This document shows, piece by piece, positions 52,095 through 60,582 of a DNA stretch of 64,000 bases. The notes below the pieces were generated by a model. That model saw only the letters and a list, made by a program, of their open reading frames with translations, made no database searches and was not told the origin of the DNA. Source of the DNA: Pseudolabrys sp. (GTDB lineage: Bacteria; Pseudomonadota; Alphaproteobacteria; Rhizobiales; Xanthobacteraceae); NCBI GenBank assembly GCA_030655215.1, contig JAURVZ010000020.1, forward strand, positions 1 to 64,000, given 5' to 3'. The translations under genes and the position numbers were made by a program. Each line of letters begins with the position of its first letter. Within the stretch, counting starts at the first letter, position 1.

Positions 52095-52344
52095 AGGCGG
52101 ACCTCGTTGGTGTGAGCCGACGCAAAGAGAAGGCTCGAGGCTAGGCCGGATTCGGCTGGCCTGGGAAAAACAATTCGTGAGCGACACTGAGTAAACATCG
52201 CCGGACCGCATCTAGTCCGGACGAGGGACGAATAATCGCCGGCGGCCCCGCATCGGCAAATATGCAACGATCGGCGCCAGCCTGCTGTGGCAAAGCCCGC
52301 CCATGCTTGACTCGGTCACGCCATCAATGGGAACCTTTTGGCGT

Positions 52345-52580
52345 TAATTGTGCTGGTTTCCCGGGTCGCTCCGGGGACGAAAGAGGGAACACGGGCTCCC
52401 GCGCATTCGGCTTCGTCGAGTTCGCGTCAATCCGTGGCTGCCCCCGCAACTGTAAGCGGCGAGCCCGCGTCCATATGGCCACTGGGATCCTTAAGGGACC
52501 CTGGGAAGGCCGGACGCAACTGGGCATTGACCCGCGAGCCAGGAGACCTGCCAGCGCGGTCACCCAACCGGTGGACGGGA
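52345..52580 (+). promoter_or_regulatory. Cobalamin riboswitch
   Basis: All the conserved cobalamin-riboswitch blocks are present in order: gggaacacgg at about 52385, gcccccgcaactgtaagcgg at 52441-52460, gccactggg at 52469, gggaaggccgg near 52504 and the B12 box agccaggagacctgcc at 52538-52553. It precedes the TonB-dependent receptor gene, so adenosylcobalamin in the cell should shut it off. A downstream helix (tccttcgtt at 52709 with aacgaagga at 52761) can hide the ribosome binding site, indicating translational control. Confidence 0.93.
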
Positions 52581-52708
52581 GGTCCATACGGAGCGCGCTT
52601 TCGCAGCGGTGACGTCAATGCCGGTGCGATGGGCGTGGAAAATTCTTCTCCACGGCTTCGACAGGTGAACGTTGCTGGCGTGGTTTAGCGTCGCGTTGCG
52701 TTTTCATG

Positions 52709-52769
52709 TCCTTCGTTCCGGATTTTGTCTCACCCGGTGCGCCCGCAAAAGCGGTGCGCAAACGAAGGA
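52709..52769 (+). promoter_or_regulatory. Shine-Dalgarno-sequestering helix of the B12 riboswitch
   Basis: tccttcgtt (52709-52717) is a perfect complement of aacgaagga (52761-52769), which contains the GAAGGA ribosome binding site of the receptor gene, 10 bases before its ATG at 52780. The two could pair in the B12-bound state. Confidence 0.6.
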
Positions 52770-52779
52770 ACGTTGGACT

Positions 52780-54879
52780 ATGGGGCTGAAATTCAAATTG
52801 CTGGGCGCGGTCGCGCTTGGTGCGTTGCTGGCGCAGGGCGCGCAGGCGCAGGATAATTCATCGGACGGCCGGGTCACACTGCCGCAAATCGATGTGTCAT
52901 CCAGCCGGCTTGGAACCGGTATTGCCGGCGCCTCCAGCACCGTTATTACATCCGAAGAGATCGAGCGCGCGCCGCAACTGACGTTGCAGGATTTGCTGTC
53001 GCGCGAGGCCGGCGTCCAGACCACCAGCCTTTATGGTGGCGTGAACGGGACGGGCACCACCGTCGATTTGCGTGGTTTCGGCGTCACTGCGCCGTCGAAC
53101 GTCCTCGTCCTGGTCGATGGCCGCCGTTTCAATGATTCCGATCTGACCGGCTTCGATTTCAGCCTGATTCCACGCAACAGCATCGACCGCATCGAAATCA
53201 CCCGCGGCAATAGCGGCGCGGTGCTTTACGGCGACGGCGCTGTCGGCGGCGTGATCAACATCGTCACCAAGAACGGCCTCGGCCGAAAGCCGAATGGCCG
53301 TGTTGAGGTCGGCCTTGGCTCATTCAACACTAAGGAAGCCAAGCTATCGGCCAGCGGGTCGTTCGGCCCGTTCTCGACAGCTGTCTTTGCGAATACGTTC
53401 AACAGCAAAGGTTATCGCGATAACAACCAGACCCGGCAGAACCAGGCGGTTGGCGACCTGCGCTACAACATCGATTCAGGCTCCGTCTTCTTCAACATTG
53501 CCGCGGACCGCCTCGATCAACACCTGCCCGGGCCGCGTACCATCGCCAATGGTCCCTTTGTCGGCAATATCAACGAATTCGCAAACAATCCGCGCGGCAC
53601 CAATTATCCGCTGGACTATGGCAAGCGCGACAACATTGCGGTGCGGGGCGGCGTCACGCGCGATCTGTGGAGCGGCGCGGAGCTAATTGTTGACGGTAGC
53701 GTGCGGCGCAAGGATACGACCTTCGCTACTTTCAATCCGCTCAACTCCACCTTTCTCGCGCCAAACACGCCAATCGCTTACAACGATACGACGCTCGAGG
53801 CGTTCTCGTTCACGCCGCGCCTGAACCTGGACCGAAACTTCGGCGATATCCGCGCCAAGGCGATTGCCGGCGTTGATCTTTACCGGACGACGTACAAGGC
53901 CAACCGGGCGCTGTTCCAGGGTGCGGCGCCAAACCATGTCTACGACTTCAATCAGACAACCACGGCGCTTTACGCTCAGCCGACTTTCACATTCCGCGAT
54001 AATACGGATCTGTCGTTCGGCTGGCGTGTGCAACGCAACTCTTTCCATGCCCGCGACACTTTCGACCCGACGGCGCCCGCCGGCCCGTTCGGCGTCAATC
54101 CGCAGGGACAGCCATTGGATACCAGCGAAACGAAGAGTGCCTGGCATCTTGGTTTCGAGCACAGGTTTAATTCGCAGTTCGCCGTGTTTGCGCGCATGGC
54201 GCAAAGCTTCCGCTTGCCGAATATCGATGAGCGCGTCGGTGCTTCGCCGGTTTTGACGGTGACGAACTTCGATTTGCGAACGCAAAGGTCGCGCGACTAT
54301 GAAGCCGGTGTCCGGTTTCATTCCAGCCGCTTTGATTTGCAGTCGAGCTTCTACGACATGTACGTCACTGACGAGCTTCATTTCAGCCCGATCACTTTCG
54401 CCAATACCAACCTCGATCCGACGCGGCGTTACGGTTTTGAAAACGCTGCGACGTTCCGTGTGACCGACAGCCTGCGGCTGAAGGGATCGGCAAGCTATAC
54501 CCGCGCCGTGTTCCGGTCCGGTCCCTTTGCCGGTAGCGATGTGCCGGAGGTTGCACGCTGGAGCGGCAGCGCCGGGGCGAGCTTTGACGTCTATCGCAAA
54601 TATCTGACGCTCGATGTGACAGCACGGATGACCGGCAAGCGTTTTGCAGACGGCGACGAGGCCAATCTCGGCAATAACATGATCCCGGGCTATGCAGTGT
54701 TCGATCTGAAGGTCGGTGGTGAGTTCGACCGCTTCTTCTGGTCGTTGTCCGTGCAGAACGTATTCGACAAGAGCTACTACGATTACGCTCTGGACCAGAG
54801 CTTCCCAGGTAACCAGTTCGTGCAGACCTATCCGTTGCCAGGACGGCTGTTCATGGCGCGGGCAGGGGCGACGTTCTGA
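52780..54879 (+). CDS. TonB-dependent outer-membrane receptor, B12-regulated (BtuB-like)
   Basis: A 699-residue TonB-dependent receptor. A signal peptide (residues 1-26, ending AQAQ) is followed by a plug domain with LPQIDVSSSR and LQDLLSREAGVQTT, and a 22-strand barrel that ends LPGRLFMARAGATF with the terminal Phe of outer-membrane proteins. Strands such as DYEAGVRFHSSRFDLQSSFY are typical. The cobalamin riboswitch upstream makes cobalamin or a related corrinoid the probable substrate. No btuF/btuCD genes are next to it. The ATG at 52780 is used; a longer frame crosses the riboswitch. Confidence 0.93.
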   Translation: MGLKFKLLGAVALGALLAQGAQAQDNSSDGRVTLPQIDVSSSRLGTGIAGASSTVITSEEIERAPQLTLQDLLSREAGVQTTSLYGGVNGTGTTVDLRGFGVTAPSNVLVLVDGRRFNDSDLTGFDFSLIPRNSIDRIEITRGNSGAVLYGDGAVGGVINIVTKNGLGRKPNGRVEVGLGSFNTKEAKLSASGSFGPFSTAVFANTFNSKGYRDNNQTRQNQAVGDLRYNIDSGSVFFNIAADRLDQHLPGPRTIANGPFVGNINEFANNPRGTNYPLDYGKRDNIAVRGGVTRDLWSGAELIVDGSVRRKDTTFATFNPLNSTFLAPNTPIAYNDTTLEAFSFTPRLNLDRNFGDIRAKAIAGVDLYRTTYKANRALFQGAAPNHVYDFNQTTTALYAQPTFTFRDNTDLSFGWRVQRNSFHARDTFDPTAPAGPFGVNPQGQPLDTSETKSAWHLGFEHRFNSQFAVFARMAQSFRLPNIDERVGASPVLTVTNFDLRTQRSRDYEAGVRFHSSRFDLQSSFYDMYVTDELHFSPITFANTNLDPTRRYGFENAATFRVTDSLRLKGSASYTRAVFRSGPFAGSDVPEVARWSGSAGASFDVYRKYLTLDVTARMTGKRFADGDEANLGNNMIPGYAVFDLKVGGEFDRFFWSLSVQNVFDKSYYDYALDQSFPGNQFVQTYPLPGRLFMARAGATF

Positions 54880-54891
54880 TCGAAAACGGCG

Positions 54892-54915
54892 CGGCGGTTT
54901 TCGGACCGCCGCGTG
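54892..54915. terminator. Candidate terminator between convergent genes
   Basis: A 9-bp stem, cgcggcggt/accgccgcg, with loop tttcgg lies in the 41-bp gap between the TonB receptor and the leftward MBL gene. No good T-run follows, so it may be a weak or Rho-assisted stop for both. Confidence 0.45.
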
Positions 54916-54920
54916 TCTCT

Positions 54921-55892
54921 CTACAGCGGCCGCCACATTGACGGTACCAGATCATAGCCGGTGCCGCGCTTCACCATGTGGCCGCAAGCCGGGAACGGGA
55001 AGTGATAGGCCGCGACCAGCATGCGGTCGGCGACGGCGCGGTCGAGCATAGTGCGGCGTGTCTTGACCGCCAAAGCGCCGTCCATGTCGAAAATCGGTTG
55101 CCAGTCCGGATTGCGCGCGAACAGCTCCGGATTGCGCACCGTGTCGCTCATCACCAGCAGCGACTGATTGCCTGATTGAACAGCGAAGGCGGTGTGGCCC
55201 GGTGTATGGCCATAGGCCGGCAGCGAGACGATACCGGGGACGACCTCCTCGCCGGGCATGAAGCGCTGCACCTCTTTGCCAATGTCGCCGAAGATACGCC
55301 GTGCATTTCGGAAATAGCCAAGCACCGAGCCTGTCGCGCGGCTCTGGTTGCCGTCGTCCATCCAGAACGTCCATTCCGGCTCCGGCACGAAGACCTGCGC
55401 GTTGGGGAAGACCTGGGCGCCGTCTTTAGTCTTGAGCCCGTTGATGTGATCCGCGTGACAATGCGAGATCAGAATAGTGTCGATGTCGGCGGCTTTGACG
55501 CCGGCAGCGCCGAGATTGGCGTTGAGGAACCCGGCCGTGTCGGTGATCTGCCCGGCGCTGCCGGTATCGATCAACACCAGCTTGCTGCCGGTGTTGACCA
55601 GTAGCGCCGTGATCGAGATCGGCATGATATCGGGCGGCAGAAAGGCGCTCGCCAAGGCCTCGTTGACCTCCGGCCCGCTGGCATTGGTGACGAATGTGCC
55701 GTCGATCGGCAGAAACCAGGTGCCGTCATAAATCGCCGTCAGTTCGAACGCGCCGAGCCGGTAGCGATAGGCGCCGGGCCCTTGCGCGTTCGCCAGCGGC
55801 GCTGCGGCAAAGCCCGCGCGCGGCCACGCCGCCGCACCGGCGGCCAGCGCCGTGGCGGTGAGCAGGGTTCGGCGGGTGAGGTGCGTGACCAT
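54921..55892 (-). CDS. Exported metallo-beta-lactamase-fold hydrolase
   Basis: A 323-residue MBL-fold protein with an N-terminal Tat-like signal (RRTLLTATALAAGAAAWPRA). The metal-binding motif is SHCHADHINGL, H144, H146, D148 and H149, with further ligands in LPAYGHTPGHTAF and in the C-terminal VAAYHFPFPACGH. Family members are hydrolases of lactones, phosphodiesters, sulfatides or beta-lactams; the subgroup with this look is not assigned. It is convergent with the TonB receptor and its function is independent as far as I can see. The start at 55892 gives the signal peptide. Confidence 0.88.
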   Translation of the reverse strand: MVTHLTRRTLLTATALAAGAAAWPRAGFAAAPLANAQGPGAYRYRLGAFELTAIYDGTWFLPIDGTFVTNASGPEVNEALASAFLPPDIMPISITALLVNTGSKLVLIDTGSAGQITDTAGFLNANLGAAGVKAADIDTILISHCHADHINGLKTKDGAQVFPNAQVFVPEPEWTFWMDDGNQSRATGSVLGYFRNARRIFGDIGKEVQRFMPGEEVVPGIVSLPAYGHTPGHTAFAVQSGNQSLLVMSDTVRNPELFARNPDWQPIFDMDGALAVKTRRTMLDRAVADRMLVAAYHFPFPACGHMVKRGTGYDLVPSMWRPL

Positions 55893-55940
55893 GTCTCTTC
55901 ATATACTGTTGATGCGTGCCGGGGGAGTTGGATAAGCGAA

Positions 55941-56357
55941 ATGCGGAAAAGTGCATGGCTATTGATTGCGGTCCTGCTCGCGGGTTGCTCCAAGGACGTC
56001 GGCCCGACCGAAGCGGAACTGAAGGCGCGCTGGGAAGCCGGCAATGTCTACCCCGACAACTACAAGCGCGACCTGCTGGCCTTCATGCGCACCTACCTGA
56101 ACGACCCGACCCGCATTCGCGGTGCGTCCGTGTCGCAGCCGGCGCGCAAATCGGTCGGGCAGGGCGAACGCTATGTCGTGTGCGTACGCTACACCGAGCG
56201 CAAGGAAAACGGCACCTACGGCGCACCGAAGGACGGAGCAGCGACTTTCGTCGCCAACAAGCTGGACCGTTTCTTCGATGACGAACGGGACGTGAAGGGG
56301 CTGTGCAAAGACGCCGTGCTGGGGCCATTTCCCGAAATGGAAAAGGTCACGCGCTAG
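55941..56357 (+). CDS. Lipoprotein of unknown function
   Basis: A 138-residue protein with a short lipobox signal (VLLAGCSKD, so Cys16 is lipidated). The mature part has a helical stretch with YPDNYKRDLLAFMRTYLNDP, the segment RYVVCVRYTERKENG and a second cysteine near the end (VKGLCKDAV). The domain resembles small uncharacterised lipoproteins of Nitrobacteraceae. Its ATG lies 48 bp from the divergent MBL gene start, so both promoters overlap. Function unknown. Confidence 0.82.
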   Translation: MRKSAWLLIAVLLAGCSKDVGPTEAELKARWEAGNVYPDNYKRDLLAFMRTYLNDPTRIRGASVSQPARKSVGQGERYVVCVRYTERKENGTYGAPKDGAATFVANKLDRFFDDERDVKGLCKDAVLGPFPEMEKVTR

Positions 56358-56487
56358 CGGGCCTACGGGCCGTTGCGCATTGTCGATCGGCAGATCATCA
56401 ATCGACAAATGGAATAGGCCGCCGGGCAATGGCTCGGCGGGTAACTGTTACAGACAAAGCGGTCGAAAGCAGCCTCGGGCGACGAGG

Positions 56488-56691
56488 TTACTTAACCTTG
56501 AGGTTCTCCGCGGAAGTTTTGCCGCGGTTTTCGACGAGTTCGAACTGAACGGTCTGACCTTCGTTCAGCGTGCTAAGTCCGGCGCGTTCGACCGCCGAGA
56601 TGTGGACGAACACATCCTTCCCGCCTTCTTGGGGCTGGATGAAGCCGTAGCCCTTCGTCGGATTGAACCACTTTACGGTGCCCTGAGGCAT
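56488..56691 (-). CDS. Cold-shock protein (CspA family)
   Basis: A 67-residue single cold-shock domain. Both RNP motifs are present: KGYGFI (residues 13-18) and VFVHI (27-31), and the end reads [10 protein letters not shown]. It binds single-stranded nucleic acid and acts as an RNA chaperone. Its long 5' untranslated region (the gap is 239 bp to the next gene) contains an inverted repeat TCACAG-N11-CTGTGA at 56722-56744 that could form a structure; such leaders often control cold-shock genes. Confidence 0.95.
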   Translation of the reverse strand: MPQGTVKWFNPTKGYGFIQPQEGGKDVFVHISAVERAGLSTLNEGQTVQFELVENRGKTSAENLKVK

Positions 56692-56721
56692 GCTAGATCT
56701 CCGAAGTATTGCAAGTAACGG

Positions 56722-56744
56722 TCACAGTTTGGCACAATCTGTGA
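56722..56744. promoter_or_regulatory. Inverted repeat in the cold-shock gene leader
   Basis: tcacag and ctgtga separated by 11 bases lie 31 bp upstream of the leftward cold-shock gene start. It could be a protein-binding site or part of an RNA leader structure; nothing else identifies it. Confidence 0.4.
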
Positions 56745-56897
56745 TCGGTGCAAGCTCCTCTGTGCCCCGGGGCCTGTGGCTTTTGAGTTATTTTTGGGCG
56801 TTCCTTGCGACAATTCCCGGCTGACTTGTCCGGATGAATTTGCACTGCAGCATGCTCGAGCATCGTGTCGTGAAGGCAGGGCGGCCGCATTGGCGGT

Positions 56898-56922
56898 GGA
56901 ACGTCACAACGGCCGTCGCGTT
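56898..56922 (+). promoter_or_regulatory. Candidate EcfG (general stress) promoter
   Basis: ggaac at 56898-56902 and cgtt at 56919-56922, exactly 16 bp apart. The predicted start point, near 56930, coincides with the ATG of the small acidic gene at 56931, implying a leaderless mRNA. Confidence 0.6.
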
Positions 56923-56930
56923 GTTCGGGC

Positions 56931-57062
56931 ATGGAAAAGCCAAAAGACGACAAACCAAAAGCCAACAAGCCTGACGACGACGGACCGCCGGGTACCAAAG
57001 AGCAGCGGGAAGCTGTCGAGCAGCAGCCGCAGTCTCCCGGTGAGCCGGCGGGCGGCGAATAA
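56931..57062 (+). CDS. 43-residue disordered, charged small protein
   Basis: An ATG at 56931 opens a 43-codon frame made almost only of K, D, E, P, G, Q and A (MEKPKDDKPKANKPDDDG, EQREAVEQQPQSPG), without hydrophobic residues, so it would be intrinsically disordered. There is no ribosome binding site upstream; instead an EcfG-type promoter ends eight bases before the start, so the mRNA would be leaderless. A bidirectional terminator follows at 57087. The composition and the promoter suggest a stress-induced protein of the hydrophilin kind. No family is recognised. Confidence 0.6.
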   Translation: MEKPKDDKPKANKPDDDGPPGTKEQREAVEQQPQSPGEPAGGE

Positions 57063-57086
57063 ACTTCCAGAGCTGTTAGACAAATA

Positions 57087-57111
57087 AAAACCCCGCAAGT
57101 GGCGGGGTTTT
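57087..57111. terminator. Bidirectional terminator
   Basis: aaaaccccgc/gcggggtttt with loop aagtg is a perfect 10-bp stem flanked by A and T runs on both strands. It ends the rightward small acidic gene and the leftward lysine-rich gene. Confidence 0.85.
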
Positions 57112-57115
57112 CAAT

Positions 57116-57334
57116 TTAACTTTGGTGCCCGAGGGACAGGCCAAGGTTGAAGGCTCTTTGCCGCAACGCGCCAACGGTGCGCTTCATCGCTTTCGAAATC
57201 TTAGCGACCTTGGTCTTCGCTTTTGAGTGAGCGCGGAGCTCCTTGTCGTGGGCTGCCGTCCAACGCAGGCGCTTGGTCGGTTTCTTCGTCGTCTTCTTGC
57301 TCTTCGTGTTCGTCTTCGTCGTCTTCTTAGCCAT
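57116..57334 (-). CDS. Lysine-rich small protein with a Myb/SANT-like helix region
   Basis: A 72-residue basic protein. The first 20 residues are Lys/Thr-rich (TKTNTKSKKTTKKPTK), then a compact region RWTAAHDKELRAHSKAKTKV ... AMKRTVGALRQRAFNLGLSL that looks like one short helix-turn-helix or Myb-like unit. It may bind DNA or RNA. Similar proteins occur in Nitrobacteraceae. Its stop is 5 bp from the bidirectional terminator. Function unknown. Confidence 0.7.
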   Translation of the reverse strand: MAKKTTKTNTKSKKTTKKPTKRLRWTAAHDKELRAHSKAKTKVAKISKAMKRTVGALRQRAFNLGLSLGHQS

Positions 57335-57453
57335 TTGATTCTCCGGTTGAACGCAGTCTCTAACCGGACCCCGGCTTCAACAGAACGTCCTTCTGGTTGC
57401 GTTGGCCGCGTGACGATAGGGGGAGGGGATGCCGCTGGGGGCAAATCCGAAAA

Positions 57454-57528
57454 TGGTGCCGGTTGAGAGGATTGAACTCCCGACCTTCGGTTTACAAAAC
57501 CGCTGCTCTACCGCTGAGCTAAACCGGC
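57454..57528 (-). tRNA. tRNA-Thr (anticodon TGT)
   Basis: A 75-base tRNA read leftward with an encoded CCA. The acceptor stem gccggtt/aaccggc, the D-arm with agctcagcggtagagc, the anticodon loop tttgtaa and the T-loop ttcaatc are all present. Confidence 0.96.
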
Positions 57529-57605
57529 CCGGGCAGACAGCTATCAGCGTCGCGCGGCCGCGACAAGCCGTCGTTTGGTACCGCGTGGCCGTTCTGTTGC
57601 CACCG

Positions 57606-57761
57606 TTATTTCAGCGTTCCCGTCACGATGGCGTAGGCGAGGTAGAGAGCGACCAGTGCCGCGCCAATGAGGATGGCACCGAAGACCGCGCGGGCGGTTC
57701 GCGCACCGAACACAAGCCAGGACAGGCCGGTCAAAACAACGATGCCAATGATAACGGTCAT
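57606..57761 (-). CDS. 51-residue membrane protein
   Basis: A small gene with GAGGA about 8 bases ahead of its ATG at 57761. It encodes two hydrophobic segments, MTVIIGIVVLTGLSWLVFGA and AVFGAILIGAALVALYLAYA, joined by a short basic turn RTARA. The layout is that of a tiny inner-membrane hairpin protein. No family is recognised, but the codon pattern and ribosome binding site support it as a real gene. Neighbours are tRNA-Thr downstream and the terminator of the MHS symporter upstream. Confidence 0.65.
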   Translation of the reverse strand: MTVIIGIVVLTGLSWLVFGARTARAVFGAILIGAALVALYLAYAIVTGTLK

Positions 57762-57844
57762 AATCGGTCCTCTTGCCGGCCGAGGAAACCACAGTCCCGC
57801 CGTCCTGCCAAAGTGGCGTTACATCATCGGTTTGCCGGCGCCAT

Positions 57845-57876
57845 AAAAAAACGCCCCGCACAGACGTGCAGGGCGT
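57845..57876 (-). terminator. Rho-independent terminator of the MHS symporter
   Basis: Read leftward, acgccctgcac/gtgcggggcgt-type stem (57851-57876) with loop gtct is followed by a T run (aaaaaa at 57845-57850 on the + strand). It ends the MFS symporter transcript. Confidence 0.75.
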
Positions 57877-57937
57877 TCTTGTCTTTGTTCGCGTGACCGA
57901 ATGCGCGGGTGGCCAGCGTCCGCCCGCGCCGTCGGCG

Positions 57938-59620
57938 CTAGTCGATCGAGCGGTCCTTGGTCTCGGGCAGGAAGAAGAAGCCCACGACCACGGTGATTGC
58001 CGCGAAGATGACCGGGTACCAGAGGCCGGCATAGATATCGCCGGTCGAGGCCACGATCGCGAAGGCGGTGGCCGGGAGCAGGCCGCCGAACCAGCCGTTA
58101 CCGATGTGGTACGGCAGCGACATCGAGGTGTACCGGATGCGGGTGGGGAACAGTTCCACCAGCATGGCGGCGATCGGGCCGTAGACCATGGTGACGAAGA
58201 TCACCAAAATCAGGAGGAGGCCGATGATCGCAGCCGGCTGCGCCCGGAAGATGTCGAACGGATGCGCCATCTTCACGATCTGCGCATCGCCCGCCTTCGG
58301 GTAGCCCGCGGCCTGAACGGCGGCGAGAACCGCCGGGTTCGAGGACGGAGCGGTGTACGGCACTTCCGTGCCATTCACGCTGACCTTCACGCCTGAACCG
58401 GCCGCGCCGTAGGTCGTGTCGTACTTGACCGACTGCTGGGCGAGGTAGGCGCGGGCCGTGTCACAAGGCTTGGTGAACACGCGCGTGCCGACCGGGTTGA
58501 ACAGATCGCCGCAGAGCGCCGGATCCGAGATGACATTGACCTTGACCGTCTCGATGGCCTTTTCCAGCGCCGGGTTGGCGTTGGTCGTGATCATCTTGAA
58601 GATCGGGAAGAAGGTCAGCGCCGCGATCAAGCAACCGCCGAGGATGATCGGCTTGCGGCCGATCTTGTCCGACAGGGCGCCGAACACGATGAAGCCGCCG
58701 GTGCCAAGGAGCAACGACCAGGCGATCAGCAGGTTGGCGGTGTAGCCGTCGACCTTGAGGATCGATTGCATGAAGAACAGTGCGTAGAACTGGCCCGTGT
58801 ACCAGACAACGCCCTGACCCATAACGCCGCCGAGCAGGGCGATGAGAACGATCTTGGCATTGCTCCAGTTGGCGAAGGCTTCAGTCAACGGTGCCTTCGA
58901 CGTCTTGCCTTCGTCCTTCATCTTCTGGAAGACCGGCGATTCATTCAGCTTTAGCCGGATGATGACCGAGACGCCCAATAGGATGACCGAAAGCAGGAAC
59001 GGAATACGCCAGCCCCAGGCTGCGAAGGCCGGTTCGCCCATGATCGAACGGGTGAACAGAATGACCAGCAGCGAGAGGAAGAGGCCGAGCGTCGCCGTCG
59101 TCTGGATGTAAGACGTGTAGTAGCCGCGCTTGCCGGGCGGCGAGTGCTCGGCGACGTAGGTCGCAGCACCGCCATATTCGCCGCCAAGAGCCAGACCCTG
59201 CAGCAGGCGCAGACCGATCAGGATGATCGGAGCGGCAATGCCGATGGTGGCAGCGCTCGGGAGCAGGCCGACGATGAACGTCGAAAAGCCCATGATGAGA
59301 ATGGTGACGAGGAAGGTGTACTTGCGGCCGACGATGTCGCCGACGCGGCCGAACACGATCGCACCGAACGGACGAACGATGAAGCCGGCGGCGAAAGCGA
59401 GCAGCGCGAAGATGTCGCGCGTCGCTTGCGTGAACATCGGCTGGTTTGTGGCCGGATCAATGATGTTGAAGAACTGCAGGCCGATGACACCGGCGAGCGA
59501 GCCGAACAGATAAAAGTCGTACCACTCGAACACTGTGCCGAGCGATGATGCGAAGATGACGAAACGTTCGTCCTTCGTCATGCCGCCAGTGCGTGTGGCG
59601 GTTGTTGTGACCGTTGCCAT
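57938..59620 (-). CDS. MFS transporter, metabolite:H+ symporter (MHS) family
   Basis: A 560-residue twelve-helix symporter of the MHS family (ProP/KgtP/ShiA-like). The start VIFASSLGTVFEWYDFYLFG and the conserved GLALGGEYGGAATYVAEHSP are hallmarks, and RVGDIVGRKYTFLV is the MFS motif A. The central loop (about residues 350-430) is unusually long, ANPALEKAIETVKVNVISD-like, containing cysteines, and lies between helices 8 and 9. It imports an organic acid or osmolyte with protons; which is not evident. Strong terminator at 57845. Confidence 0.92.
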   Translation of the reverse strand: MATVTTTATRTGGMTKDERFVIFASSLGTVFEWYDFYLFGSLAGVIGLQFFNIIDPATNQPMFTQATRDIFALLAFAAGFIVRPFGAIVFGRVGDIVGRKYTFLVTILIMGFSTFIVGLLPSAATIGIAAPIILIGLRLLQGLALGGEYGGAATYVAEHSPPGKRGYYTSYIQTTATLGLFLSLLVILFTRSIMGEPAFAAWGWRIPFLLSVILLGVSVIIRLKLNESPVFQKMKDEGKTSKAPLTEAFANWSNAKIVLIALLGGVMGQGVVWYTGQFYALFFMQSILKVDGYTANLLIAWSLLLGTGGFIVFGALSDKIGRKPIILGGCLIAALTFFPIFKMITTNANPALEKAIETVKVNVISDPALCGDLFNPVGTRVFTKPCDTARAYLAQQSVKYDTTYGAAGSGVKVSVNGTEVPYTAPSSNPAVLAAVQAAGYPKAGDAQIVKMAHPFDIFRAQPAAIIGLLLILVIFVTMVYGPIAAMLVELFPTRIRYTSMSLPYHIGNGWFGGLLPATAFAIVASTGDIYAGLWYPVIFAAITVVVGFFFLPETKDRSID

Positions 59621-60187
59621 TTTTGATCCCTTTGCGTTGTCCCGTTAGTGCGTTTCTTTTCTTATTGGGGGAGTCCGCCTGGTCTCAGAAAAGCTCCAAT
59701 TCAGCCCCCGGCTGTACGGATACGCTTTGTTAAGCAGGAAAGTCTGTGCGCCTCAGGTCTTACGCCTAAAGTATTAGGTGCACTGCATTCTATTGTTATC
59801 ATTATATAAATTTGGATGTTGGCTCGGTTTTATACCGCATTGCACAAGACTGATTGCACAGCTCTGTCGCCCAGCGCATCTCGCGATCTCGACCGTCGCC
59901 CTGGCTTTGGCCCGGCCATCCACGTCTCTGTCGCCCTGATGAAGCCAAGACGTGGATGCCCGGCACATCAGGGCATGTAAGCCCGCCTTCGACGGGAATG
60001 GCGCGCACGACGGTTTCGACCGAAGCGTGGCCGATTAACTTTAACGTCCATCGTCAAAATCGAATGCGACGTGCATCGCCGTTGCGCACAGGCAACGGCA
60101 ATTAATGTTACCCGGCGATTGAACGCTTCGCTCAATCGCAATCGTATAAATACTGACCAGATGAATTGCGGCTTGGAGACGATCCGA
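59621..60187. other. Divergent intergenic region with a degenerate repeat
   Basis: A 567-bp gap between the MHS symporter and the secreted protein at 60188. It holds an AT-rich patch at about 59775-59815 and a degenerate palindromic repeat at 59911-59977. I see no RNA gene or credible short gene. Confidence 0.55.
59911..59977. repeat. Palindromic intergenic repeat (cgtcatgcccggc type), degenerate copy 3
   Basis: cccggccatccacgtct faces agacgtggatgcccgg; the ends of the element are eroded compared with copies at 16597 and 51435. Confidence 0.6.
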
Positions 60188-60577
60188 ATGCGCGCATGGT
60201 TTGCACTGACAGTTATCACCGCCGGCCTCATTGGTGTCAGCGCGGCGGGCGCTGCTGATATTCGGATCGGTGGGCGCTCTGTGGCGATCAGCAGCTACGC
60301 CGCCGCCGGCTTGCGCGCACCGCAATTGCTGGTCTACGACAGTGAACCGGGCGTCTACACGCGGGCTTACTGGGCGCGTCCCTGGCAGAACCGTCACTAC
60401 TATCCGTTCACCGGCAAGAAGCCGAAGGTTGGACGTCACGAGAATTTACGCGCTGCGCGTATCGCGCCGAAGCCTGCCGACACTTTCTATCGCGAGTGGT
60501 CAACAATCTCGCTCTATCCGCCCGCGCCGCACGTCGTTGCGTCGCAGCCCATCGAACCGCTCGCTACGCTCAAGTGA
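60188..60577 (+). CDS. Small secreted protein of unknown function
   Basis: A 129-residue exported protein with a signal peptide (residues 1-23, ending AAGAAD). The mature part is basic and rich in Tyr and Trp (VYTRAYWARPWQNRHYYPFT) with no cysteines. It might bind the cell wall or a polysaccharide, but no motif proves this. The ATG at 60188 has only a weak GAG upstream. The next gene starts 5 bp after its stop, so the two are cotranscribed and perhaps act together. Confidence 0.75.
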   Translation: MRAWFALTVITAGLIGVSAAGAADIRIGGRSVAISSYAAAGLRAPQLLVYDSEPGVYTRAYWARPWQNRHYYPFTGKKPKVGRHENLRAARIAPKPADTFYREWSTISLYPPAPHVVASQPIEPLATLK

Positions 60578-60582
60578 AAACA

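Noticed and set aside
53683..54936. A 417-codon leftward frame opposite the TonB receptor
   Set aside because: It is a shadow of the receptor barrel region; no domain, no ribosome binding site, overlaps the receptor over its whole length.
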